Shown: positions 34,778 through 46,824 of the stretch, piece after piece
Layout: the number at the start of each line of letters is the position of its first letter
How positions within the stretch are numbered: position 1 is the stretch's first letter
Assembly: GCA_048013815.1 (NCBI GenBank)
Contig: CM106586.1
Span: 8,246,001 to 8,310,000 of the forward strand
DNA: 64,000 nucleotides
Reading direction: 5' to 3'
Origin: Setoptus koraiensis
Lineage: Eukaryota > Arthropoda
Program-made: the position numbers and the translations under genes
The notes under the pieces: generated by a model
Database searches by the model: none
Told to the model about the DNA's origin: nothing
The model's input: the letters and a program-made list of their open reading frames with translations, nothing else

Positions 34778-37700
34778 ATGCCGCATAAAGGTACGTGCGG
34801 CCCGCCGCGATACCCGCCACAATACAATAATAATGTCGCCGCATCTCCGGCCAGCTCTGCAGCGTTGCAGCTAACGATGCAGAATGGTCCCAATCGGCGA
34901 CATTACATAATATGATTAATATTATCGACATTACGTATAATTATAATCAATGCGACAATAATAAACGATCTAACGAATTCTCTCCCCAATGTAATCCGCT
35001 CAATGCTACCCGTCCAATGCTACCCGCTCAATGCAACCCGCTCAACGCAACCCGTCCACCGCGTCTCGCCGCATCCGCACAGGTCACTCGGGTATCAATC
35101 AGCTGGGTGGCACCTACGTCAACGGTCGCCCGCTGCCCGACAGCATCCGGCATGAAATTGTCAAGCTGAACAACAGCGGCGCCCGGCCGTGCGACATATC
35201 GCGTCTGTTGCAGGTGAGTACCCCGCAAGCCCGAGCCTATATCGATACGAGGCGCATCGACAATTGTGAATGGTGCGATACTCGAGCACTAATTAGCTGA
35301 CCATTATGACGCACCTATCGTTGATTAGCGCAACTGCTGTCACACTCATTATTTATTCCATACTAATTGACTGTTTATTTGCATTATTGGTTTGTATTAC
35401 CATTTCATCATTTGCCCGCTGCGTGTCGCCTGTGCGTCAGGTGTCAAACGGATGCGTCAGCAAAATACTGGGCCGATACTATGAGACGGGCTCCATAAAA
35501 CCGCGCGCCATTGGCGGAAGTAAGCCGCGTGTGGCCACTCCCGACGTAGTAAACAAGATATCGCAATTAAAACGCGACAGTCCCTCTATATTTGCCTGGG
35601 AAATCCGCGACAGATTATTGCACGAAAACATTTGTGATAGCGAGAGCGTGCCAAGCGTAAGTAGCCCCATCTATCTTGAATAAATGAATATCTTGCCCGG
35701 CTTGTGTGTATACAATTGAGCCATTTATCATCGTTTACGGTGGCTGGCGAGCGCGACTCGGCTCAGCGATTGCCGGACAGCGGCACAGCGATTGCCGGAC
35801 AGCGGCACAGACAGATATGACGTAACCGCTGCGGCCTATAGGTTGGCGCGAGCAACACAATCATTGCGTCACAATGGTCAGCCTTATCTCTGGCGCATTT
35901 TGGTGCTAGTGAGCACGGACAATGGTGATATATGGGCCATTCTATTATATATGTGCGCCGGTCAGAATATTCATGTTGTTAATTTGCAAGTGTGCATGTG
36001 GTGTGCGAGTTATCGGTATCGCCCGATCTCAGCTCGCAGCGTGTCTACGTGTTGATCAAGATAATCACGTGTCGCGACAACAGCGACGACGACGACAACA
36101 TCATCGAATCAGCAACGAGACGCCGGCGACTTTTGCCAGCGGCCGGGCGCGTTTGTTGTGGCCGGGCCGGGCCGGGCGCAAATGGCCCCAAGTGATGATA
36201 ACAACTCAATCTAACGATCATCAGCGCAAACAAATGATGGTGACACAAAGAGTGCGAAGAATATGCAAAAAATAATAGAATGCTCAGCCAACATACAGAT
36301 ATGCTCGTAGATATTCATAACACCACAGTGGCAGCCGGAGAATGGCAGAGGGCGCTGAGAGTGCGGACAGAACATGCAAAAATAGTTTGTTGCAACAATG
36401 ACTCGGACATGCCATTGTTCGCCGGTTTGTTCAACGGTTTGGCACATTGAACAAACTGGCGAACAAAGAACGACCACGACCAGTAGACGTGCTGACGGGC
36501 CCCATTAGCACTTCGGCCGGCGTCGTGTCAACAGTTGACTTTGGCCGGCGACAATGAATGAAACCGAATGCAAGATTAAATTTACAAACGCCAGAGATAA
36601 GTGACTTTTTGCCCGCTTTGATCCATTAATGATCGCTGGCGTTTGCATTGTTGCTGCCGTGGTCGTTGCTGTTGTTGTTGCTGTTGTTGTTGTCGCTGTC
36701 GTTGCTGTTGTCGTTGTCGCGGTCGGCATTGTTTGCTGACCACGAGCAGCGCCACGAGCGCCGCAAACAGATCACTGGTCGCCCGCAAACGACATCTCGC
36801 CAGCGCTTGTCCGGTGGCAGTTGTTTGGCGCATACTGACACTGTTATAATACCAATAATGACACCAATAACAAACGATCGCTCGGACTGAATGTGTGCGG
36901 CGCGATTCGGCCGCGATTTTGCCCGTCGGGCCGGGCCCGAAATTTGTACCTGCAAGGTCGCGGCCATTGTTGACCGGCGCGGCACCCAAGTGTAATTGGC
37001 GCGGCGATAATTCAGTCGGCCAGTTGAGCCGGCCCGAGTCAGTCCGTCGGTCGGGCGAGGTGAGAACACAGAAACACATTAATCAAGTGATCGGGTGGCT
37101 TTGTTGTTGCGGGCCGCGCGACACGACACCGCGACACGAAAACATGGTGTAAATACACGTGTTTTGGGCCGCAAAACAACTCTTTCGATCTATTGTTTGC
37201 CCGTTTGTTTGCCGGCTCATCGTTGGACGGCCGATTAACCGGCGACAAACGAGCCACCGGACAAACGGCTCAAAACGGCTCAAGACGGCGCAAAACGGCC
37301 AGTCCATTTGCATTTGCGCGCCGGGCCCGAGCGGGCCGCGCAGCGGCCAATGAGCAGCGTGAAATCAACATTGTTTGCGGCCCGTCAGGCGTGCCCCGCT
37401 CGGCTTTGAATAATCAATAATTACACGCTGACCGTCCCGAGCTGGCCGGTGCGGGCGCCCGATAGAGCGGCCGATGGAGCGCCCAATGGGCGGCCAGCCG
37501 AGCGCATCAGAGCGAAACGCATGACTAATTAGTGGCTGTCGAAACGCTTATTGAGTTGTCACAACTGAATTAGCGCCGCCTAACCGCGTCGACACCCGCG
37601 CAAGCCTCGACATGCGAATACCCGAACACCACACTGCGCGAATATCCGAACACCACACTGCGCGAATATCCGAATACCCGACTAACCCGCTCTTTCCGCC

Positions 37701-40700
37701 ATTTTCGTCCCCCGTCTCACCACCAACAACCCGACGCCATCGAACGGCCTGACGCCATCGAACGACCCGACGCCTTCCGGACGACCCGCCAATCAACGCG
37801 AAGGTCTCCTCAATCAACCGCGTGCTCAGACACTTGGCCGCGCAAAAGGACGCCACCGGGTCGGGCGCGGTCTCGGGCGAGCAGGCCATGTACGACACGC
37901 TGCGCATGCTGAACGGGCAGTCGTGGGCCCCCAAGAGCACGCCCTGGTACGCGCACCACCAGGCGGCCAGCCACACGTCGACGGCGGTGAGCGCCGTAGG
38001 CGTGGCCGCCGTGCACCATTATCATGCCGCGGCGGCCATAGCCGCCACCAACGCCGCCACCGGCGGCACGGGACCCGGCGCATTCGTGAACAGCGCGGCC
38101 GGGCATCATCACCATGCGGCGGCGGCGTCGCTAGCCTCGCAAATGGCCGCCTCTCATCACCATCATCATCATCATCATCAGTATCACCAGCACACCACAA
38201 ACATAATAAACGCCACGGCGGCGGCCGCGGCCGCAGCCGCCAACTCACTTTCGCCCATCAGCAACAGCAACAACAACAACAACAACAACAGCGGCAACCA
38301 GGCGGCCCTATCGGGCCACGAAATGTCCGCGGCCGGCGCGGCCAGCACGGGACTGCAAGCGGCCAACAACCAGCAACAAAACAGCGACATTTATGGCAAC
38401 GATCACCAGCAAACAGCGACACCGTCGTCGACCACGGCAACCACAGCCAGCACCACAGGGCAATACAGCAACAGTAACCACCACCAGCAACACCAGCACC
38501 ACCACATGCCCACGAGCGCCACATCGCCGACTAGCGGCCAGCAGCACCAGCAGCAGTTATGCAACGCAAACGGGGGCAGCAGCAGCGTGAGTCCCTGCAC
38601 AACAGGTACAACTGGCACAGTGGACAGTTTGATAGGCAGCGCCGCAGCCAACAACCCGGCAGCCTCTCAGGTGACCGCGGCGGCGGCCGCAGCGCTGGCC
38701 GCTGCAGCCGCCGCGGACAACCCGCACAATCCGTGGTACCACCATTTGCATCATGCGCACGCCGCGGCAGCCGCAGCGCACCACAATCACCAGCTCAATC
38801 AGATTAATCAGCACCACCATCAGCACCACCACAATCTAGATGCGCACCACCAGCACCACCAAGTCAATCAGCACCAGTCTGTGCACCATTTGCACAACCG
38901 GCACCAGCAGCACATGCAGCAGCAGCAGCAGCCTCACCTGAGTCACCTGTCCACGGTGCAGGAGCAGGCCGCGGCCAACGGTCAGCCGCAGCAGCAAAAG
39001 GGCGGCGCCAGCAGGACGGGCTCGGCTAATTGTGATCTAGTTATCGACAACCAGTCCAACGATTGCGACATGAGCAAAGGTAATTATCTGCCCCGTTCAC
39101 CTCTGTTTTGCCTCCGTTCACCTCTGTTTGCCCTCCATTTATCCCTGTTTGCCCTGATTATCTCTGTTTGCCGTGACACTCCGTTTGCGGTGACACCCGT
39201 CGCGCCGGCCGTCGAGCCGGCCGGCAATTCGCTGCGAGCCGGCATTGGTTGCGGGCCGGCAGCCGATTGCGAGTAAGGCCACCGCTCGTAGACAGCCGCT
39301 AATTATGCGCCTGTCACCACTCATTTGCTTATCGCGCCATCATCGTCATTAATTTTTATCCTTGCAACTAATTTTGCCAGCCTACTAATGCCAGCGCAAA
39401 CCGGATAGTTGCGTCGTTAGCCTTGCGTGGGCGCTCGTTGCCAAAAGCGTCACTCAGGTGATTGTGTCGCGCATATTTGCGATGCCTGCGCTACCTGCGA
39501 TGTTCGCGATATTTGCGATATTCGCGATATTCGCGATGTTTGTGATATTAGCGATATTTGCGATATTTGCGATGTTTGTGATATTCGCGGCACTTGCGAT
39601 GCCGATGCCGGCAAGCTGGCGCGACGATGGCGCTGCCGATAAGCGCCCGATATCGCTGAATGAGCGAGTCGATTTGCGTCAATTCGCGTCAGTTTGCTCA
39701 TTTGCTGGCTGTCGGCGATTTCGCCAGATAACGATGCGGCTGATTAAGATGCTAATTGGCAGCTCCGTCGCGATAATTGTTCCTGCGCCTCGCATCGCCA
39801 GCGTGCTTGCGTCGGTTGCGTCGGTCGCGTCGGTCGCGCCGGGTCGTCATGGCGACAAAGTGCCTCGCCGAGCCGCCACAAACAGACTCTCGCCGGCTCG
39901 CCCGGCTCGAGCCGCCGGTAACGGTAGCATCAGATAGTGGCGCACGCCAGATAGCTCCGGCGCTCGAACGGCAGCGTTCGACGGCAGCGTTCGAACTTCG
40001 AAGGCAGCGCTCGAACTTGGAAGGCGACGTTCGACGGCGGCGCTCGACGCATTCTTATCTGGCTCGCCATCGCAACGACAGCTCCCATTTGCAATTAGAC
40101 AGCGGGCTCAATCAGCGCCAATTGCGCCGCATCCAGACTCGGCCAGACCGTCCGGCCGACACACTGGCCGACACACTGGCCAATCACGCGGCCTGAGCAG
40201 TGCGGCAGCGCGCCGCGAGAGGGCCGCCCAATATAGGCTGCCTATTATGTATTATGTACATAATGTGCGGTCGTATTATAGGCCGGCCCGGCCGCGTTGC
40301 CTGGCCAATGTTGGCCCGTGCTGCCACTGTGCCACTGCGGCACATTGGCGCCGGCACAGCACGTTAATTGTGCGCACTGTGTGTCGCGGGCACCATTGGC
40401 GCGCCCCAGCAAAAACAATGCTGCTCAACTCGCACTGATTGCTTGTTTATTTGGCAGCCAGTTTTGATTTAATGCAATTGTCAGCCAGTTAGCCAATGTT
40501 GCCATTGCAGCGCTAATAGAGCCAACACTGAGCGTGGCTTCATTAGCTGCCCGCGACACCGGCTCGGCCCGTTTGGGGCCCGCGGCGTCCGCAGCGGCCC
40601 AAAAGGCGCGCCAGCCGAGCACAGGCTGCACGTGCTGCACGCGCCCGACATGTTGTGCACGAGGCACGACGACGACGGATTTCTAGCGGCGGGCCCCCGA

Positions 40701-43700
40701 ATTTCTGGCGGCGCGCGGCGGTTGCTCGTTGTCATTGCGTCATCACGTCAGCGGCAGCAGCGGCGGTGGCGGCGGCGGGCGCCTCGTCAGTTGTGAGCGA
40801 GTCGCGCTTGTTCCAAATCGATTGATCGTGATATTGTCCGAATAAATCATCGCCGTACGCGCCCGCACGCGGTCGCCATATCCGGCTGTGCCCCTGTCGC
40901 TGTTGTGGATCGTTTTGAAACTGTTCGTCGTTGGCACATGCTCGCCTCGTTGTAACGTATTTCGTGGGCCATTTCAAATTGCATTTGGCGCCCCGTGTTT
41001 CACGCGCGCGCCAAGCCGCCACGTCGCCATGTCACAGCTATTAGTTGGCCAGTTGGCCACTGTGAGCTAGCTAGTGGGGCCCACGAGCCCCACTGGCCCC
41101 CACTGCCCGCGAGCGGCACAGACTGGACGCTGGCTTGTTCCGGTCGCGTGCTGCTCGGCGCACAGCCGCCGGATCGTGTGCACCGGGCGGTGCGACGGCC
41201 CGGCCCGAACTGTGCCGCCGCCGTCGGTTTCATTCGGGGCATCGCGAGACGCGTCAGAGGCACAACGGAGCTCGAGGAGCGCCGGCGTGCTTCTGACGCG
41301 GAGTATCATTTAAACGGCGAATTTTAAATGGTTGGCGCGGTGAGAATGGCCAGCGCCAGAGGTATGCGAACCAGCGCCGAGTAACCCGAGCAGCGAGCGA
41401 GGGTCCGACGAAAAGCGTTTGGTCGGCCGCGCAACCGAGCAGCGAGCCAGCTTTTGCAATTTGGCAATTTCAGTCGTGGCCATAGCCGGCGCTGATGTCT
41501 ATATCAGATTTGGCAATTGTCATTGTGATATGGTCAACCGCTATCGCTGACACTTGTGAGATTGGCAGGCCGATTGGACGGCGAGCGCGATTTCGAGCGC
41601 TCGAGAATTCGAGAATTCGACAGTTCGACGGTTCGACGGTTCGACGGTTCGACGGTTCGAGAGTTCGAGAGTGAGCAGCGCGCAAAACCGGTTTCGGCGC
41701 TCACTCGCTGGCTCACTCGCTGGCAACCTTGCTGCCGGCGAGCCCGCGAACCCGTCTCGCCAGTGGGCCGATAGTTGCGGTTGTGACAGTCACGAGGGCT
41801 GGTAGTTGTGACAGCCAGGCGAGCTGATAGTCGAGATAGCTGATAGTTGCGATAGCTGATAGGCCGTCGCTGACAGGCGAGATTGTCATCAGTATCGGTA
41901 GGTGTGCGCGTTGTCAGCCGCTTCGGCGATATGCTGGCGACAAACAAAGCCAGCATGCCCAGCGATATCCGCAGATATCCGCAGATATCCAGCGATATCC
42001 AGCGATAAGCCGCGAGCCAGCCAATTTGGGCGGCGGCATTCCGACGAGCGGCGCAGATTTCTATCGGCGTCGACAATTCGAAGCGACGCTCGCCTGACAG
42101 CTCAAAGCGACTGACGATTGTCGCCCGGCGCACACGCCAGCAATGCAAACAAATTTGTTTCGCAGCCGCTTAATTATTGTGTCCGCCGCTAACAAATTTT
42201 ACAATTTGTTGTCTTGAGCGCACTACAACTTGTGCCACATAATTAACTCTCGTTCCGGCGCCGGCCGCCAGGGCTACCTGTGTCACAGCCGACACGGGTA
42301 GCCGCCCGTGACACAGGTAGCCGTCAGGTGGCGCCGGGTTTGCGGGACGGCGCTGCTGTCGACGTGTGGCGCTGCTGTCAACGTGCGGCGACGGTAGCTC
42401 AACTTGTCGCCAGTCTCTCTTGTGTGTCTGGCCGTGGCGAACGATTTACAAATGCAAATCTCGTTATCGCACGACGAATCGCATCTGATTCGCGACGGCC
42501 GGCCAGTCGATTCGCGACGGCCGGCCAGTCGATTTGCGAAGGCCGGCCGGCCGGCCGGCCAGCCAGCGTTTGCGCTTCTCAGTTGTGCACAGCTCAATTG
42601 ACGGCCAACTGACAACTGACAACTACCAATTGACAGTTTACAGTTGACAATTGACAATTGAGACCACCGACCGGTGGCACAGGAACGTCAATTGCCTGTC
42701 GAACGGGCGGCCGGGCGACCAGCTGACCGGCCGCGCCGGCCACTGGAACTTGTGAACGGGCCGGCCACACTGACAACTTGTGAGCGCGGGCCGGCCACAC
42801 TGAGCGGGCCGGCAGCGATTGCGAGTGGATGGGCGACGCGGCACGTCGCGTGCCGTCCCACGCCGCGCGAGCACGCAAACGCACACAAATACACAACATA
42901 TAAACATACAAACACGTAACATGTAAACATTCGAGCACGTGTAAACATGCAAATAACAAGTATAAATTTACACGTGACGCGTCGATGCGCCGTGATTGTG
43001 AACATGTGAGTAATTCGAGCCTCTCTCCCACTCTCTGTATTATATCGACTCTCTGTATTATATACGCAACTCTCTGTCTGTTGCGTCATCGATGTAGACG
43101 CCGTTGGCTGCGACAATCAGGACACGGACACTTCCTCTCTGTACGGCGCCAACAACGGCCTGTCGGGCGCGTCCGAGGCCCATCAGCAGCAGCAACAAGC
43201 TTCGGCAACAATTATGATGATGCAACAACAACAACAACAACAGCCGGATAATGGCGACTACGATGTGGAGCCCATGAATGGCAACGGAACGGCAGCCAAA
43301 GCGACGCCAACGGACAACAGCGGCAACAACGGCGGGTCAGCACGCGCCGCTGCAAGCAAACAACAAATGACCAGCAACAATGACGTAACAAACGCCACAG
43401 CAAATCCAGCGACCAATCAGCTGGTTGGTGACGATGATGACGAGTGCGATGAAGATGACGAGTGCGACGATGACGACGACGACGACGGTGATGACGAAGA
43501 GGACGGCGACGATGATGATGTCGACAATGACGACGACGACGATGACGATAATGAGGACGATGACGACGACGACATGGACGACATGGACGACATGGACGAC
43601 GATCTAGATGGCGCTGGCTCGGACGGAAATGGATCGACGTCGGCAGGTAACGTTCGCATATTGAGTAATAACAACGGCACAAGCCAGGCGCAAGGCGGCG

Positions 43701-44728
43701 CCACTAGACATGCCCAATTGCACGGGCTGGATCGAAATCAAGTCAAGTGCGAGCAGCAACAACAACTCAACAACAACAACAACAACAACAACTCAAGTGG
43801 GGGCGATGCCGCCATGATGAAAAGACAATTGGGCGCCAATTATGCAGTCGACAACAACAATGGCAGCAAAAGTGGTAACAGATTGGCGAATCAGGGCGCA
43901 AAGAATGGCGCCACCAGCAAGAGCGAACTGAAGCGACTCAAGTCACTCAAGAAGAAACTACAACGCAATAGAACCTCGTTCACCCCCGAACAAATTGAGG
44001 CGCTCGAAAAAGAATTCGAACAGACGCATTATCCGGATGGGGGCGCCAGAGAGAAGCTGGCGCAAAAGATTGCGCTGCCCGAGCAACGAATACAGGTTTG
44101 GTTTTCGAACCGTCGGGCCAAGTTTAGGCGCGAAGATAAATTGCGCGATCAACGCACTAGACAAACAACGCCATCATCAACAGCGAGCAAACAATCGACA
44201 AAAACTAAATCAACAACATCGTCGTCGTCGTGCGCCTCACTGTCGTCCTCTAATGCAACGACAAACAACAACAACAACAACAACACCGTTAAACAACACC
44301 AAAACAGCAATAATACCGGCGACAAACAGTCGGCCAGCGCATTATTGCAACAACAGCAGCAGCAGCACCAACTTGTCCAGCAGCACCAGGATGGTATGAG
44401 TGGCGCGCGACAGATGGCATCAGTGTCGCCCTCGCGCCAAGACACCCAAGCGGCGGACCCGGCCGCCCCGATGGCGCCCGCCGCACTGACCGCGCCGCGA
44501 GCCACTTCCGTTAACAGCACCGTCACCAGTACCCTGTCTCCGCAGCCCGGCCCAGTTTGTGATGCCGGCTCAACGGCGGCGGCGGCGGCTGCGGCCCAGT
44601 TTGCGGCCCAGCAGCAGCAACAACAGCACCACCAGGTGAGCGACCTGCAACAGCACTACCAGCATCACCAGAACCAGTATCACCAGCAGCAGCACCAGCA
44701 GCAGCAATACGCTCACAGCCAGGCCGAA

Positions 44729-44760
<32 letters not shown>

Positions 44761-46824
44761 CCACCACCAGCAACAACAGCAGCAACAACAGCACCATCAG
44801 CACCAGCATCACCACCAGCAACAACTGCAACAACAACAACAGCACCACCACCACCAGCAACAGCAGCATCACCACCAACAACAACAGCAGCATCAGCAGC
44901 ACCACCAACAACTGCAGTTGCAGCAGCACCACCAGCACCACCAGCAACTGCACCACCAGCAACAACAACAGCAACAACAACAACAACAACAACTGTATCA
45001 AATGTCCACGGGCGACCTGTCGAGCAACCAACAGCAACAGCACAGCACCAGCTCGCCCTCGGTTGACAGCACCGGCGCGCAAATGTCCATGGACAACGTC
45101 ATTGCGCTGACGGCCTCGTCCACGCCCAACTCGTCGTCGCTGATGGACTCGACGGGCTCGCAAATGTCCGCGGCGGCCGCGGCCGCCGCCCTGGCGGCCC
45201 GATCGGCCTTCTCGTCGTCTCTTTACCCGTCCGCAATGGCGTCCGCCGCCGCCGCCAACACGCCCGGCGCCCAATCTGCGGTCGCCCACATGGACGCGGC
45301 CTCGTACAGGTGAGTAGCGAGCCAACTGGCATGGCGTCACCGCCTAACTCGTCACACTCGTCAATCACTGGCGCCCCTCTTGGCAAGCGTACTCAAAAGT
45401 AATTAACACTTATCCGTCTTCTGCCCCAATTATCTTTTATCGCCACTATCAATCTTGTCAACGCGCTTGAAAACGTCGCGAATGTCGCTATGTCACCCTC
45501 GTTCTTTTTGAATATATCGCCAATATATCATATTTATTCCAACTCGACACGTCATCGCCCAACGTAGCTCGTCGCTGTCGGGCTACTCCATGCAGCCGGC
45601 GTCCGCGATGCACCACCACCCCGGGCACGCCCACCATCATCACCATCACCATTTGGGCGCAGCGGCGGCGGCCGCCGGTACGGGCGGTCACCTGACGGGC
45701 AGTCCGACGGTCGTTGGTCACCATCAGAGCGGCGGCCCGTATTCCAGCTATATGCTACCGCCGGCGTCCAGCGCGGCGGCGGCGGCCAAGAGCGGCTACG
45801 ATCACTTGGCGGCCAGCTCGTTGCATTCGTCGGCGTACGCGGCCGCCCGAGCGGTGGCCGCCTGCAATCAAAGTGCCAATAATAGCAACACAACCACCAA
45901 CAACAACTCCGTTGGCCAGCAATCGGTGTCGCCCAATTCAACCGGCCCGGCCTCACACCAACTCTCCACGGCCTCCGTCGGTCACCACCATCCCGCCCAT
46001 CATCAGCATCACGCCCATCACGCCGCGGCTCATCATCATGCCGCTGCGGCGGCGTCGGTCATTCAGACGGCCGCCGTGGCGGCGGCTCATGCCGCAGCGG
46101 CCAGCCAACATCAGCATCACGCCCATCATTTACATCATCCCCATCATCATCATCAGCAGCACCAGCAGCCGCTACCGCACCATCATGCCCACCATCATGC
46201 CCATCATCATGCCCATCATGCCCATCATCATCCGCACCATCAGCAGCAGCAGTTACACGCGGGCGGTTCGGCGGGTGCCGCCGGAACCGGCGGCAGCAGC
46301 AGCAGCGCCACCATAGGGGTAAGTGGCGGCACTTCCGGTCACGAAAGCGCCAATCATCATCATCACAGCATGAGTCATCATCATGCCCATCATCAGCACC
46401 AACAAATGATGGCGGCAGTTGCGGCCGCCACACCCCATCACCATCATCAATTTGGCGGCATGTCTGCCGGCAGTCACGCCCACCAGGTCTCTGGGTCGGG
46501 TTCGGGCCAAACGAGCGGTCAAGCGTCGGGTGAGTGTCTCAAGAGTTGAACCTATATATCGCTCATTATTAGCTTGTGTCTACTAGCTTGCCACGCGAAT
46601 AAGGTTGCACGCGTTGGCGCGTGCCAGTATTCACGGCAAAAGATGAGCACAACGACGAGGTGACATTTGCGATCATTATTGTGTTGATGCGACTAATTTA
46701 TTTGGGTCAACTGGCGGCAAGCGACTAACTAAATTTATCTCTCTCTCTCTCTCTCTCTTTGTTAATGTTTCCTTGATTAAATCTGTTTACAGGCTACCTG
46801 CCGAGTATCTGCCTGAATACCTGA
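34778..46824 (+). CDS. Pax6: Pax6 (eyeless/twin-of-eyeless) transcription factor, giant form
   Basis: Seven coding exons join in phase: 34778-34790, 35083-35213, 35441-35656, 37804-39079, 43098-45309, 45568-46529, 46793-46824 (4842 nt, 1613 residues). All introns are GT-AG. Exon 1 encodes only MPHK plus one base, as in many invertebrate Pax6. The paired domain (about residues 5-133) keeps [36 protein letters not shown] and [11 protein letters not shown], with introns after LLQ and after VPS as in other Pax6 genes. [16 protein letters not shown] follows. The homeodomain is at 833-892 with Ser50 and Asn51. The C-terminal transactivation region carries [10 protein letters not shown], and the chain ends in ICLNT. 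Long His, Ala, Gln and Asp tracts make it about two to four times normal length. It is a nuclear DNA-binding regulator of eye and head development. The exon 5 acceptor and the absence of further exons in the 4-kb fourth intron are the least certain points. Confidence 0.93.
36415..36466. repeat. Inverted repeat in Pax6 intron 3, 20-bp arms, one mismatch
   Basis: Arms 36415-36434 and 36447-36466 pair at 19 of 20 positions around a 12-base loop. Confidence 0.85.
37612..37682. repeat. Tandem repeat in Pax6 intron 3, about 25-bp unit
   Basis: Two to three copies of a unit containing GCGCGAATATCCGAACACCA, close to the 3' end of the intron. Confidence 0.75.
37804..39079 (+). other. Pax6 exon 4: His/Ala/Gln-rich linker between DNA-binding domains
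   Basis: 425 codons. The first 30 or so are the end of the paired domain and the conserved [11 protein letters not shown] stretch. The rest is low complexity: repeated Ala blocks, His runs near 38155-38185 and 38755-38905, Asn runs near 38260-38290. The linker in other Pax6 proteins is about 80 residues. The donor AAAG|GTAATT at 39079/39080 ends the exon in phase 1. Confidence 0.85.
39470..39602. repeat. GCGATATTT-type tandem repeat
   Basis: About 12 imperfect 9-bp units (GCGATATTC / GCGATGTTT) inside Pax6 intron 4. Confidence 0.8.
42272..42322. repeat. Perfect inverted repeat, 15-bp arms
   Basis: Arms GGCTACCTGTGTCAC (42272-42286) and its exact complement (42308-42322) with a 21-base loop, in Pax6 intron 4. 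Confidence 0.88.
43427..43612 (+). repeat. Coding acidic tract (GAC/GAT repeats) in Pax6 exon 5
   Basis: About 60 codons, nearly all Asp with some Glu, Asn, Cys and Met, at about residues 656-717, just upstream of the homeodomain. GAC and GAT are mixed, so selection on protein or older repeat decay is likelier than fresh DNA slippage. Confidence 0.9.
43958..44137 (+). other. Pax6 homeobox, uninterrupted, with altered helix-2 start
   Basis: The 60 codons begin [20 protein letters not shown]. Paired-class Ser50, Asn51, Trp48 and Arg53 are present. Residues 28-29, normally Val-Phe after YPD, are Gly-Gly here, and Trp56 is Phe (as in Phox2). Introns that split the homeobox in vertebrate Pax6 are absent. 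Confidence 0.93.
44347..45000 (+). repeat. Coding Gln/His-rich tract in Pax6 exon 5
   Basis: Roughly residues 960-1180. Mixed CAG/CAA and CAC/CAT runs encode poly-Gln broken by His. This is the main source of the protein's extra length after the homeodomain. Confidence 0.9.
46739..46757. repeat. (CT)n run upstream of last Pax6 acceptor
   Basis: A CT dinucleotide run about 35 bases before the 3' splice site at 46792; it probably serves as part of the pyrimidine-rich splice signal. Confidence 0.7.

Larger units (their letters stand above)
35083..37845 (+). other. Paired box (three exons)
   Basis: Encoded by 35083-35213, 35441-35656 and 37804-37845. At the specificity residues of the N-terminal paired subdomain it has Leu42, Gln44 and Asn47. 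Pax6 has Ile-Gln-Asn and Pax2/5/8 has Gln-Arg-His, so this is Pax6 type with one conservative change. Confidence 0.92.
39080..43097 (+). other. Pax6 intron 4 (4.0 kb)
   Basis: No supported exon inside. It contains GCGATATTT-type tandem repeats (about 39470-39600), a TTCGACGG repeat near 41620-41660, a 15-bp inverted repeat at 42272-42322, and GGCCGG runs. It ends in a pyrimidine-rich tract and TGTAG at 43097. Pax6 introns in other animals carry enhancers; nothing here proves one. Confidence 0.7.

Noticed and set aside
37826-38248. Reverse and alternative-frame products opposite Pax6 exon 4
   Set aside because: They are shadows of the His/Ala-rich coding frame, which has the conserved paired-domain end and correct splice phases.
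41534-42148. 204-codon reverse frame within Pax6 intron 4
   Set aside because: It is built on TTCGACGG and GATATCC repeats; it lies within a well-supported intron.
44570-45340. Reverse-strand leucine-rich frame opposite Pax6 exon 5
   Set aside because: It is the mirror of the Gln/His codon tract on the coding strand.
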